Assembly: GCA_000310025.1 (NCBI GenBank)
Contig: FN649731.1
Span: 301,983 to 345,237 of the forward strand
DNA length: 43,255 nt
Source of the DNA: Ectocarpus siliculosus
Lineage: Eukaryota; Sar; Phaeophyceae; Ectocarpales; Ectocarpaceae
Reading direction: 5' to 3'
The number at the start of each line of letters is the position of its first letter. Positions within the stretch are counted from its first letter, which is position 1. Positions 1 through 9,092 of this stretch are shown piece by piece. The notes under the pieces are model-generated. The model saw only the letters and a program-made list of their open reading frames with translations, was not told the origin of the DNA and did no database searches. A program made the translations under genes and the position numbers.

Positions 1-2
1 TG

Positions 3-1016
3 GGGCTGCCCCCCCCCCGGGCGGGGCTTCCCAGACCCCGGGACAGGCTTCCACGGGCAACTTTGCCCCCCCCCCCGGTGATGCCCGGCGTCCCGAGTTC
101 GCTACCCGCGCCCCCAACCGCGGCGCCCCCCCAACTTCAGAGCCAGCAACCTCAGGTTGCGCTTCCACAGATGGCGCAGCCCCCCGTGCCGCCCCAGCAG
201 CAGCTGCAGCAGCAGCAGCCGCAGCGGCCACTTCCGCCGCCGCAACCCAAGGATTCCGAGCAGCAGCTCCTGCTGCCCCAGCAGCAACAACAGCCTGCGG
301 TGGTGCCCCAGCCCCAGCAGCTTCCACCGCCGGAGCAGCCGCAGCAGCGGCTGCTTCCGCCCCAACCTAAAGACACGCAGCTGCCCGTACCGCCGCCGCA
401 GCAGCAGCAACAAGAACAGCCTGCGGTGCCCCAGCCTCAGCAGCCCCCGCCGCCTCAGCCCAAGCAGCCCCAGGAGCCCCTTCCGCCTCAGCCCAAGCCC
501 CAGGAGCCCCTGCCACCCCAGCCCACGCCCCAAGAGGCGCTGCCACCCCAGCCCAAGCCCCAAGAGGCGCTACCACCCCAGCCCCAGCCCCAGGAGCCCC
601 TGCCGCCTCAGCCCCTGCTGCCTCAGCCCCTGCCGCCGCAGCCCAAGCCCCAGGAGCTCCTGCCAGCCCTGCCGCCGCAGCCCAAGCCACAGGAGCCCCT
701 GCCACCCCAGCCCAAGCCTCAGCAGCCCCAGGCATCTGTGCCGCCTCAGCCCAAGCCTCAGCAGCCCCAGGCACCCGTGCCGCCTCAGCCAAAGCCCATG
801 GCACCTCTGCCGTCTCAGCCAAAGCCCATGGCACCTCTGCCGTCTCAGCCGAAGCCCCAGGCAGTCCTTCCACCTCAGCTCAAGCCTCAGCACCCTCCTC
901 CGGCTGAGCCCAAGCAGCCGCAGGAGCCCCAGCTGCCCAAGCAGCCCCTGCTGCCCCCGGTTCCGCCGCCCCAGCCCCAGCCCCAGCCCCAGCCCCGGCA
1001 GGAGACGTCTGTGTGA
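3..1016 (+). CDS. Pro/Gln-repeat protein, 3' part (5' end outside window)
   Basis: This frame is open from the left edge to a TGA at 1014-1016, so the gene starts outside the window or in an upstream exon. About 335 residues are visible. They are almost entirely Pro, Gln, Leu, Lys and Glu, first in Gln-rich blocks and then in a loose 8-10-residue repeat of the type PPQPKPQEPL repeated many times from about 460 to 900. There is no globular domain, TM segment or signal peptide. The protein ends PRQETSV. The composition resembles the C-terminal tail of the EsV-1-7 gene at 6282-9092, so this could be the tail of a tandem paralogue, but no cysteine repeat is visible here and that link is inference. 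Function unknown. Long antisense frames over this stretch come from the stop-free repeat and are not genes. Confidence 0.6.
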   Translation, partial: GLPPPRAGLPRPRDRLPRATLPPPPVMPGVPSSLPAPPTAAPPQLQSQQPQVALPQMAQPPVPPQQQLQQQQPQRPLPPPQPKDSEQQLLLPQQQQQPAVVPQPQQLPPPEQPQQRLLPPQPKDTQLPVPPPQQQQQEQPAVPQPQQPPPPQPKQPQEPLPPQPKPQEPLPPQPTPQEALPPQPKPQEALPPQPQPQEPLPPQPLLPQPLPPQPKPQELLPALPPQPKPQEPLPPQPKPQQPQASVPPQPKPQQPQAPVPPQPKPMAPLPSQPKPMAPLPSQPKPQAVLPPQLKPQHPPPAEPKQPQEPQLPKQPLLPPVPPPQPQPQPQPRQETSV

Positions 1017-3500
1017 GCGCGGGGCGCAAAACAGGTGCGTGTTGGTGTATACTTGTAGCGGTTGGATTTGTTGCCTTTACCACGTTCCATCCGTGCGGGA
1101 GTGGGTCGTCGTACGTGTAATTATAGAGAAGGTGCGGCAGCGAACGGTATAGTAGCGTCTTCGTACCCGTTTAGCAGCCGTGGCAGTGAACGGCATGACG
1201 CTCTGCACGTGTTCTCCAACAGCACCGCCCTTTGCGTGTTTGCGCGCGCGCGTGTTTGTTTTTTTGGGACGCGCCAGGTTCTTTCATCATCGGGTGCAGA
1301 AGCTGAACCGGGCGTCCCTGCTGCCAGATGCTGGCGGATAGAAAGGCTTGAGCGGCAGCAGCCTGCTACACCCTGTGCGAGGAGCCAAGCCAGCAGCAGC
1401 GGAACGGTGGTGGCGGTGTCGGTTCATCGCGTAGCAAGAGCGGCGCACGACCAGGCCGCCGGATGGCATCTTTTTGCCATCCTGGCTTGCCGCAGAGGGA
1501 TACATCACTCTTCTTGAGTCCTGGGAGATGATACCTTGTGTACTCGTTTTTCTCCCGTTTGGTTGGGTCTCGCTTTTTTCTTGTTTGCCAGGGGGGGGGA
1601 GAGGCACCCCCGTTGTATTCACACATGTCGGGCATGGATGGGTTGTCGAGTAGCGCGTGTCTTTGCGTTGGTTTCTCCCTGGTATCAAAGTAGAGAGGGT
1701 TTGGATACGGATGGAGACAGATATGTCTCGGTCTGGGGCAGGGGTGGGGGGAGAGGCGCATTGCCTTTGTAGAGAAGGGAGATTCCGAGAAAAGTGCTTC
1801 GGACCTGAAACATTTGGGGGACAGTTAGTGGCTTGTTTTTCCCTTCAAATAGTGGCGCAGGCTTCGTGTGAGTGGTCGACAATCACTCGAGGCGCAAGCG
1901 ACGACCGAATGCGGGCAAATCATGGAGTGCATTTTGCTCTTTTGCTGGTTGTGCAGCTTCGCCGGATTGTGTTTTCTTTTTTTTTGTCCTTCTCGCGTGT
2001 TCGGTGATACTTGCGCACCAAATCTTGGCGTACTTCCACCTTGCCATGGTTGTTTTGCATGTGTAGTTTGGTTTGTTTTTTTCTGGCGATGGCACCATAG
2101 CAGCAGTTCTAGCAGGCTTGCGAATCCCGTTCCGTTCGTTTTTCTTTTTGCGGTGGTTGTTGGTGACTGGGGTTGGAGGCTCAAGTTTGAAGAGGCACAC
2201 GAACGGAGACCATCCATGCCGTTGTCTGTGGGAAAGAGCAAGGATGGAGAGAGAGACTCGTGCCAACATGCTCGTCGATGCGGTTGGTTATGGTCCAGGT
2301 AGCGTGATGAGAACGGAGTCTTGTTTGTGCTACGCACGGTCCCTCCTCGTCCAGTCTGCACCGCAAGACAACAAAAAGGACTTCAAGCCTATCGGTGGTG
2401 TCAGCCCATCTATCTATTGCCGTGTTACCGTGTTGTAGTTGATAACAGGATGAGGGACACAGAGGTGGATCCAATTGTTTGTTGTGGTCGTTGGATCCTT
2501 GCAGTATACTTCTTAGTATTTCCAAATTGCTGTAGTTGTTGCACGCCAGAAACATGTGCATTATTGAGTAGCCGCGCTGCAGTACGTGTACAGTAGGTTG
2601 TGCTCGCCGGGGCTGAAATACGAAGTATGCGGCGATGGTGCTGGGGCTGGCGACTGGTAGTCGTGAAGTTGGTTCGTTTTGATGGGCTTCGCGGGGGCCA
2701 CGCAGAGCGCCCAATGTTCTTGGTTCACGGTTCCCGTAGTACACGAGCCGATTTGTTTGATGCTAGGGGGGGGGGGGGGACTGCAACAGTTTCTTCTGTG
2801 TTTGCGTGGTAATGTATCAAGGTTGCATTGCCGTGATTGCAATGTTGTTGTGCGTAGGCCGGCGATGTTTCTTGCGCCTGTGTAGTTGCGATCGCCCGCA
2901 CCCACTCAGTCGCCGGTGGTGATCGTGCTTCCACGAGCAACGGATGTCGTTCATTCATTCATAGATTTTAGTTCGTCGGGGTTTGTGTTTCGATGCCAAC
3001 GAACGGGCTTGATCGATCGACGTGCTAGCAGAGCGTAAGCTAGAGTACTGGGGGGGGGGGGCTTCAGTCTGTTATTCAAGTACAAAAAACTTCTGACATT
3101 TTCTGGTTTGGGAAGTTCCCTGCCGGGGACAAAGGGCGCCGGTGAATGTATTCACCGCAGGGCAGTTCGGTCCACTGACAGATGCCCGAGGCCCGGCCCG
3201 GGTTGACATCTGTCTGGACTCTGACAGAGGTGCGGTTGATGTTAGATTGTTGTGTGCCTTGCATTACAAAATGTAGGCGAAACTGCCTGTCGTTGTTTTT
3301 CGTTGTCGGAGATATCGCATATATATAGACTATGGCAGATGAAGGGTTGTCGAGATCAATGCGCGTGTTCTCTCTTTGCTTTGCCACCACCTAGCTATAG
3401 GTCCTGCTGATGAGATGATTGTGAATCAGCGGCCGTATCGATGGTGGTGGTGCACTACAGTACTCACTTACACCTTAAATGGTTTTGTTCAGGCGATGCT
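1017..3500. other. Intergenic stretch, no convincing gene
   Basis: Only short overlapping frames on both strands, with no family signature and no consistent splice chain. There are poly-G runs near 2767 and 3051. It probably holds the 3' flank of the left-edge gene plus non-coding DNA. Confidence 0.5.
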
Positions 3501-3505
3501 ACTCA

Positions 3506-3824
3506 CCCCGGTGGTGTAGTTGGTATCCACGAAACCTTCTAGAGGTCAGGTCAGGGGTTTGAATCCCGGCGTAAGCGAGCTTTTCTTGCAAAGTGAGGTT
3601 TTCTCTCGCTTCCGCTCCTGACCTAGTGGATAGCGCTAGAAGATCGTGTGTACACAGAGGGAAGAGAGTGCTGAACTCTTCTTGCATTAAAATCGAAGGC
3701 AACGTACCGCAGGAGGGGAGGGCAAAGAGGGACTCTTCTGTGTGACCACGGGCTGGAGTAAACGGCACTAGTGCTGTGAGCGCTAATACTAAGTGAAGAC
3801 AAAATAAATAAATAATAAAATAAT
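3506..3824 (+). repeat. tRNA-derived SINE, copy 1
   Basis: A tRNA-like head carries an A-box-like TGGTGTAGTTGGTA at 3512-3525 and a B-box-like GGTTTGAATCC at 3556-3566, the two internal RNA polymerase III promoter elements. The body shares many blocks, in the same order, with 28403-28723, including GGGAAGAGAGTGC, AAAATCGAAGGCAA and a GACTCTTCTGTG-type block. The A-to-B start distance is 44 bases in both copies. This copy ends in an A-rich tail of AAAT-type units (about 3799-3824). Two diverged copies with pol III boxes and an A-rich end fit a SINE. It is not a functional tRNA: no full cloverleaf was found. The outer boundaries are approximate and no target-site duplication was identified. Confidence 0.75.
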
Positions 3825-3865
3825 ACGGTACACCCCCCTTCTTCCAAAAAAAACAAAAAACTACA

Positions 3866-3992
3866 TGCTGTCTGGGAAATCGTAGACATACAGGTACTTT
3901 CTGACGCTATGAATCCATTGCTAATCTGTCTCAGACTCTTTTCTATGATAGAGATGGTTTCGTTGTGTCATATTAAGAAAAAAAAAAAAATA
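3866..3992 (+). repeat. Dispersed repeat family 2, copy 1 (A-tailed)
   Basis: From TGCTG at 3866 to a run of A's at about 3979-3991, this segment aligns without large gaps to 41112-41243. Shared blocks include GGGAAATCGT, ATCCATTGCTAATCT and GAGATGG.TTCGTTG. Both copies end in poly-A, as expected for the 3' end of a retroposed element. It lies just after SINE copy 1, but the other copy has no SINE beside it, so the families look independent. No coding capacity is visible. Confidence 0.65.
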
Positions 3993-6126
3993 CGATCTTG
4001 ATCTTTTCCAACAAACTGCTGTTTTTGGTGCAGAACTTCACACAGAAATCTATTCGCGACCGTGGCTGGCATGATGAAACACATGCTTCTTCGTAAGTTC
4101 AAGTCCCATACATCCACATCCAAACAAAACGGTCCTCCTCCTGGTAACTACAAAAACACTTTCATTTACTTTGGTTTTGGGTATGTACACCTTCACGGCG
4201 TTGTTCATGCTGGCTCCTTTCACGCACATAATACCAATCAACTGTACATACAGCTGGGAGGGGGGAGAGCATGGAGGAACACGTTCCACGACTGAGCGCT
4301 GCTTGGCTCAACTACTTCCACGCACGGTGGTTGCGTGCACGCTATCCGTATGTTCTTCGTTCTTTGCCCGCGGGGGCGTACCAACAAACGCGTGCCCAAG
4401 GGAGGGGACAATACGATGCCATCCCCGGAATCAAAGCTTCTTCTGAAACCCTCAATTTGTGGTCGGGGCCCGAACAACTGGTCAAAAAAAATTAGTGCCC
4501 CAGCAACCCCCTACCACCTCACACACCCCAGCCGCGAAACACATCCGCAGGAGGGAGCACGGCGCATCAGAGAGCCAGCTGCGGTAAGAGAGGGAAGGCA
4601 TGTCAGGGCGTTGGGATCCAGAAGCCTCGTGGTAGTGGCCGTAGGGAGTCAAAAAATACGAAATGAACCAATGAGCCTTCCGTCCTTCCGAAAAACGTGT
4701 GTGCCGTTAGAGGGAGAGCGGTGTGTGTGCGCGTGCGTGCAAAGAAAGTTTCGAATTTGAGGCTGATTCAGCTGCGTCGCCGCCAGCGGTGCAGTACAAA
4801 CATGACGCGCGTAGGAGACAGAGAGAGCGGTGCTCGTGCCCCATCCCGCACTCCCGGGCGTGTTCTAGAAGTTTACTTTTTGCCTTCCCGGGTTGTGGCG
4901 CGCTCACGGCCAACAGCAAACAAATGGGTCCCCACACGTATGTGGACCAACATTACAGCCAAAGCCTCAAATTCGAAATTTGCAACGGCAGCGCTGTCCT
5001 CGTTCCTGTCTCTCGTGGTGCGGAGAAGGATCGAACCATCGTTCTGCCCGTGCTCTGTGTGAGACAGACCTGGTGTTGTTGACGCTGCTGGTGCCGCTGT
5101 AGGAGGCGAGTCGCGGCCGAAGAAAAATGTGTTGTTCCAATCTACCGATACACTTTTACAGAAAGAAAGAGTAAGAGAAAGAAATCCAGCCATGCGCCGC
5201 GGGCGAATATCCGGAAGGATGCCCGGTCTGGCCTTCCGAGATCCCATGTCCGAAGCAGCCGAAGCACGGAGGAACGGCCTAAGCGTCAACGCGGCCGGCG
5301 TGATGGTGGCCTAGATAACGGGCATAGCCTGCCTGCACGCTGCCCAGAATTCCTTGAACCGAACAAAAAAGGCTTGCTGAAACCTAACGCCTGCTGTTTT
5401 CAATAGTTGTTGTTTTAGTCTTCACTGCAGTAAACCGTTCCGTTCTCCCCTCTCAGTGCCTTCTAGTGCAGTCCCGTCCCTGTTCTACACATGTATTTCC
5501 TTATAATACTGAATTTCCCGGGAAGGCGGTCTTTCTAATGTCCGTACCGGTCCAACTGACACGGACGACTTCTGTGGTCACAAGCCAACTGCCCCCAAAG
5601 GGTACACCTTTCTAAAATTTGTTTGCACTTCAAATTTGCCCTTTAGATGCACGATCATACTCACAAGTAGATTGTAGCGTAGATACACGGACAGTTCGTT
5701 TTTCGACATCGTATTCCACAGCGGTGGTGGACCTGCGCCTCAACCGCTGGTCCTTCACACGCCATCCATGTAGCATACCACTAGCTAACTGTTTCGAACA
5801 GAGTTGCACACACACACACCAGGATCCACTTGTCTAGAGGGAGGATTTTGCCATGCACACAGGCTCACACGAGGTCGATACAATATTCGCCTTTTTTGCT
5901 CGCTCCTCCCTCCAGCCGTCGCGTCGAATAAGTAAGTTAACTGACCCACCCACAAGCTTGAGCTCCGGTAGCTCGTATAAACACCCCCTATCGCTCTACC
6001 CTCATATTTGTTCTTGATTACCGCGCGTGTGTCGCACGCGTTTTCCCCATTTTTCTTTTTTCGTTTTTCTCCACGCGAAAGCACGCACCGAAAACATTCG
6101 ATATCTCCCCCCCCTCTCGCGCACAA
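3993..6126. other. Intergenic stretch, no convincing gene
   Basis: Frames on both strands are short and mutually overlapping, with no recognisable domain. A GGTTCGATCC box on the minus strand near 5028-5037 is discussed under rejected items. The right end presumably contains the promoter of the EsV-1-7 gene, but no core element could be named with confidence. Confidence 0.4.
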
Positions 6127-6233
6127 ACTTGCGTGCACTCCGAACAGATCCTTGAGAGGGAAGACGACAAGCCGAAGGGAAGAAGAGAGAGACTTGCGTG
6201 CAATCCAAACAGAGAGAATACAAGGCGAAGCGA

Positions 6234-6275
<42 letters not shown>
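6127..6275 (+). repeat. Duplicated leader segment and (GA)n tract before the EsV-1-7 start codon
   Basis: A purine-rich segment beginning ACTTGCGTGCACTCC at 6127 recurs in degenerate form from about 6190 (ACTTGCGTGCAATCC), each copy ending in GAAGAAGAGAGA. It runs into a pure (GA)n microsatellite at about 6238-6275, which ends 6 bases before the ATG at 6282. It is probably the 5' untranslated leader; any regulatory role is inference. Confidence 0.6.
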
Positions 6276-6280
<5 letters not shown>

Positions 6281-6281
6281 C

Positions 6282-6483
6282 ATGCCTCGCACCAAGTGCC
6301 CACGGGATGGTTGCGGCAAGGAGCCGTCATTCGGCCTCGCGGGAAGCCGGACCGCCCAGTTCTGCGCGCAGCATGCGGAGGACGGGATGGTTAACGTCCG
6401 GGGGAAGCGGTGCGAGCACCCGAACTGCAACACGAGGCCGGCCTTCGGCGTGCCGTTTACCAAGAAGGTGTGTACTGCTACGG

Positions 6484-6524
<41 letters not shown>

Positions 6525-9092
6525 GCCTTCACAGTAAAAACCGTTCCGATGTCTCTGCCCAGCACCTTCATCTGTCTGTACCGCTTGACGCGATGGATTC
6601 CCGTGGTCACCGGCTAACTTACCTTGAAAACGGTATACTGCCCTAAAAAAAAATGGACCGGAGGTAAGCATGTACATCGAATTGATGAATTGGTGGTACA
6701 TCAAATACTACGTGTGTAGACTTCCCGTACGGTACAGTATGCGCATCGACAACAAAACTGGTTCCAATTTCTACGCGCGTAGACCTCCTGTAAGGTATGT
6801 GCATTGAAGAAACATGGACGTGGTATCATCGCACGACGTGTGTAGACTTCCAGAATCGCCCGTCTCAAGTGGGACCTAGGCTTCACGCGGGCGTGTGATC
6901 ACCAACTCAAAGAGCATTTTCGCAACAACACTCTTGCTCATCCGGTCTGTGTCTCTCTTTCCCTTTCCCTTTCTGTTCTCCCTCGTTCGCCACGATACCC
7001 GTAGGTGCAATTCTGCAGGCCTCACGCTCTGGAGGGAATGGTGGACGTCTCCACCAAGAGCTGCGGGACCCACGGGTGCTTCAAGCGCCCGACCTTCGGC
7101 TTCGACGGCAAGGGCAGCAAGAACGGCGAGTTTTGCGCGGAGCACGCGCAGGAGGGCATGGTGGACATCGTAAGCAAGCGCTGCATCTTCGAAGGCTGCA
7201 CCACGAAGCGGTCGTTCGGGGTGGACGGGCACCGCAAGAACGTGAGCGCGCTAACGGCCGGTACCTGCTGTATGTGTGCGTGTTTTGCATGGACCGCGAT
7301 AACCGACTGATCAATGAAAAGATGTGAATCTCAATGCGGTTTAAAACAGAATGCTTCTCTGTTTGTGTTTGTTGGTTTTGCTGTCAGTGCTGTTGTTGAG
7401 TTAGGTGGTTGGTGGTGTGCTCACACATCCCAGAAGTCGTCTGGTCTCCACGCGGAGTATCTTCAACGTAAATTAGCCTGTTCCATCCCGCCCGGGAAGC
7501 ATCCCGCCCGGGAAGGAACATGTGTTCGTGGCCACACAGGCTGAACAAAACATGCTACTTCCACGGATGGAGATGAGTCTGCTTTATTTGCTTCTAGAAC
7601 AGAAGATAACACACCACAAAAAACGCAGGTCGCTCAAGACATCACACACTTCATTATTCTGCTATCCCCGTTTCGGCCTTGCCTGAGCCGTTGCCTGTGC
7701 CTCCTCCACTCCCCTCTCTACCGGAAGTACTCGACCCTCAGTTAACGAACCAAACCCGAGAGTAAGTAGGATGTTTTTGTTCAAACATCGTCAGTTAACA
7801 CCCCCAACCGATCGCGCCCTGCGAGGCCTGCCGAGACTTTTGACCACGCACGGCATTAACTGAGACCCCCCCCCCCCCGCGAACAGGCCAAGTACTGCGG
7901 CAAGCACGCTGAACCCGGCATGGTCGATGTGATCAGCAAGAAGTGCGCCCACCCGGGCTGCCTCAAGCACCCGTCGTTCGGCGTCGAGGGGACCCGCAAC
8001 CGGGTGTTCTGTGCCAAGCACGCGCCGGAGGGGATGGTGATCCTGGGCAAGGCGGGCAAGCCCAAGCAGGGCGGCACGCACACCGGGGGAAAGCGCAGGG
8101 CCTCCGGCGAGATGGGTTCCGGGCGAGGGTCCCGCCGGAGGTCCGGCGGCGGCGGTGGCGGCGGCGGCGGCGAGGTGGACAACGAGCCCCCGATGGACTG
8201 GGCCGTGCTCCAGTCGGCGGCGGCGGCGGCGTACATCAGCAAGATGGTGCCCCCGCCGGTGGTGCCCCCGCCACCCCCGCCGCAGGCGCACCCGACGCCG
8301 CCCTCGGCGATGGAGATTACGGCTATTCCGCAGCCCTTGGTGCCGACGACTTCCGCGCTGTCGGCGCTTCCCCCAGCCCCGATCGTGCTGCCCCCGGCCC
8401 CAACGGCGCCGTTCCAACAGCACAGCCAGCCGCCGGGGCAGCACCATTCGCCTTCGCCGCCGACGCCGCCACCGCCGGCGCCGCAGGCCCCCCCGCCCCC
8501 GCAGGCGCCGCAGGCTCCCCCTTCACTGCAGGCACTGCAGGCACCGCAGACACCGCAGGCACCGCAGGCGCCCCCTGCCCCGCAGGCACCCCCTGCCCCG
8601 CAGGCACCTCCGGCCCCGCAGGCACCGCAGGCACCTCCGGGACCAACGACACCTCCGGGACCACAGGCACCTCCGGCCCTGCAGGCACCTCCGGGACCTC
8701 CGGGACCAAAGGCACCTCCGGCACCACAGGCATCTCCGGCCCTGCAGGCACCACAGGCACCACAGGCACTTCCGACCCCGCAGGCACCTCCAGCACCGCA
8801 GGCACCTCCGGCCCTGCAGGCACCACAGGCACCACAGGCACCTCCGACGCCGCAGGCACCTCCAGCACCGCAGGCACCTCCGACCCCGCAAGCACCTCCG
8901 GCCCCGCAGGCACCTCCGGCCCCGCAGGCACCTCCGGCATCGCAGGCACCTCCGGCATCGCAGGCACCTCCGGCATCGCAGGCACCGCAGGCGTCCCCGG
9001 CCCCGACCCCGACTCCGACCCCGCAGGCGCCGCAGGCGCCGCCGGCGGCAGCAGCGCCTGCGACGCCTGTGGCGCCACCGCTGCTGCCTTGA
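6282..9092 (+). CDS. EsV-1-7 repeat protein (five repeats) with Pro/Gln/Ala-rich tail
   Basis: Exons 6282-6467, 7005-7241 and 7887-9092, both introns phase 0, giving 542 aa. Five copies of the EsV-1-7 cysteine-histidine repeat (C-x4-C, then FG, then C-x2-H and GMV) begin near C6, C44, C82, C122 and C161. For example, CPRDGCGKEPSFG is followed by FCAQHAEDGMV. The family is named after a phaeovirus gene; its best-known brown-algal member is IMMEDIATE UPRIGHT of Ectocarpus. The conserved Cys/His look metal-binding, but biochemistry is unknown. After about residue 195 come a basic GKRRAS/GSRRRS stretch (possible nuclear signal), a Gly9 run and about 270 residues rich in PQAP units. Both introns cut a repeat at the same place, just before its final C-x2-H half (see findings). 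Start: first in-frame ATG, directly followed by repeat 1. No symbol is given because the family is large. Confidence 0.9.
6483..6526 (+). repeat. (GTT)n microsatellite in EsV-1-7 intron 1
   Basis: About fourteen perfect GTT units starting 15 bases after the intron 1 donor, followed by TTGCCTTCACAGTAAAAA. Nearly the same junction follows the GTT tract at 27311-27346. Confidence 0.9.
6661..6860 (+). repeat. Degenerate minisatellite in EsV-1-7 intron 1
   Basis: The core ACGTGTGTAGACTTCC (about 6709) returns as ACGCGCGTAGACCTCC (about 6773) and ACGTGTGTAGACTTCC (about 6835), a period of about 62 bases. Blocks such as GTATGYGCAT are shared between the first units, and a weaker fragment precedes the first. 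It lies fully in the intron. Confidence 0.6.
7484..7515 (+). repeat. 16-bp tandem duplication in EsV-1-7 intron 2
   Basis: CATCCCGCCCGGGAAG occurs twice head to tail (7484-7499 and 7500-7515). Each copy includes the palindrome CCCGGG. No function can be assigned. Confidence 0.85.
8473..9050 (+). repeat. Coding minisatellite (PQAP-type units) in the EsV-1-7 tail
   Basis: Exon 3 carries dozens of 9-12-base units of the type CCGCAGGCACCTCCGGCC, encoding PQAP or PQAPPAP. The tract is free of stops in several frames on both strands, producing long spurious frames. Such tracts expand and contract easily, so tail length is likely to vary between strains (inference). Confidence 0.85.

Noticed and set aside
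102-893. Long minus-strand and alternate-frame ORFs over the Pro/Gln repeat
   Set aside because: The repeat unit has no stops in several frames, so long antisense frames arise automatically; their Leu/Gly/Arg or Ala/Gly/Val strings have no domain.
5019-5060. Possible tRNA on the minus strand (GGTTCGATCC followed by TCTCCGCACCA)
   Set aside because: The T-stem does not pair properly, and no matching 5' acceptor strand or A-box lies at tRNA distance.
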